From IMG/VR virus record IMGVR_UViG_3300032516_000105, positions 1 through 32,361 of that record: a stretch of DNA of 32,361 bases; one strand, written 5' to 3'. The stretch is from a virus. Made by a program: the position numbers and the translations under genes. Under the pieces are notes generated by a model. That model searched no databases. It was given only the letters and a program-made list of their open reading frames with translations, and was not told the origin of the DNA. Every line of letters starts with the position of its first letter. Within the stretch, counting starts at the first letter, position 1. This document shows, one piece after another, positions 32,232 through 32,361 of this stretch.

Positions 32232-32361
32232 ACGTAAGTTATATTTACTAATGTGTTATTTGCAATCAGATATGCTATGTCACCATCCACACCTCCTGCA
32301 TTGTTTGTTGCAAAGTAGGTAGGTACGGTTAGGGTTATTACTGCTTTTCCTGTTATACCAT
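32228..32361 (-). CDS. C-terminus of an unknown phage protein, partial
   Basis: An open minus-strand frame comes in from beyond the right edge and stops at TGA (32228-32230). The 43 visible residues run from GITGKAVITLTVPTYFATNN through AGGVDGDIAYLIANN to LVNITYV. It is beta-rich and may be virion-related, but no family can be named. Its stop overlaps the start of the 54-codon ORF (ATGA). Confidence 0.55.
   Translation of the reverse strand, partial: GITGKAVITLTVPTYFATNNAGGVDGDIAYLIANNTLVNITYV

Noticed and set aside
1-32361. CRISPR array or tRNA genes
   Set aside because: No regularly spaced direct repeats and no cloverleaf with CCA-type acceptor were seen by eye; a tRNAscan-SE run would settle the latter.

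Overview
The window is AT-rich double-stranded DNA from the structural and replication region of a T4-type contractile-tailed phage (myovirus). It carries the sheath, tube, tape-measure protein, baseplate and neck proteins, a family B DNA polymerase and a SNF2-like helicase. There are no cellular housekeeping genes, rRNA or tRNA that I can see. Most genes lack a Shine-Dalgarno sequence. Several genes have an upstream TATATTTAT box, and in three places a TTG lies exactly 20 nt before it. Both traits fit a Bacteroidota host, whose promoters resemble TTTG-N19/20-TAnnTTTG, but that host assignment is inference.

Layout. Positions 1-13,536 (minus strand) run, in transcription order, from a gp26-like protein through an overlapping small ORF, the tape measure, a 1594-residue baseplate protein and a LysM/gp53-like protein to a giant hub-like protein that leaves the window at base 1. 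A short TnpB-like remnant sits just before the hub gene. Positions 13,576-19,280 hold the tail tube gene surrounded by three paralogous Vsr-like homing endonucleases, two on minus and one on plus, plus a 341-bp non-coding gap with its own promoter and inverted repeats. Positions 19,282-24,223 (minus) hold the sheath with its terminator, a gp15-like tail terminator and a neck protein; a small ribbon-helix-helix gene lies on plus between them. Positions 24,281-31,669 are mainly plus: a helicase whose Walker A motif is interrupted by an intein, a gp13-like neck protein and DNA polymerase B. The right end (minus) holds a BppU-like protein, a 54-codon ORF containing an IS200/IS605-end-like hairpin, and the C-terminus of an unknown protein.

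How the genes work together. The minus-strand genes would build the tail (tube, sheath, tape measure, baseplate) and its neck joint; the plus-strand helicase and polymerase serve replication. Selfish elements are dense: three free-standing homing endonucleases, one LAGLIDADG intein, and two traces of IS200/IS605-TnpB elements. The strongest leads are the atypical intein without a Cys/Ser/Ala first residue, the overlapping ORF between the gp26-like gene and the tape measure (candidate +1 frameshift), the compact IS605-like hairpin inside an ORF, and the orphan promoter with a structured intergenic RNA candidate.
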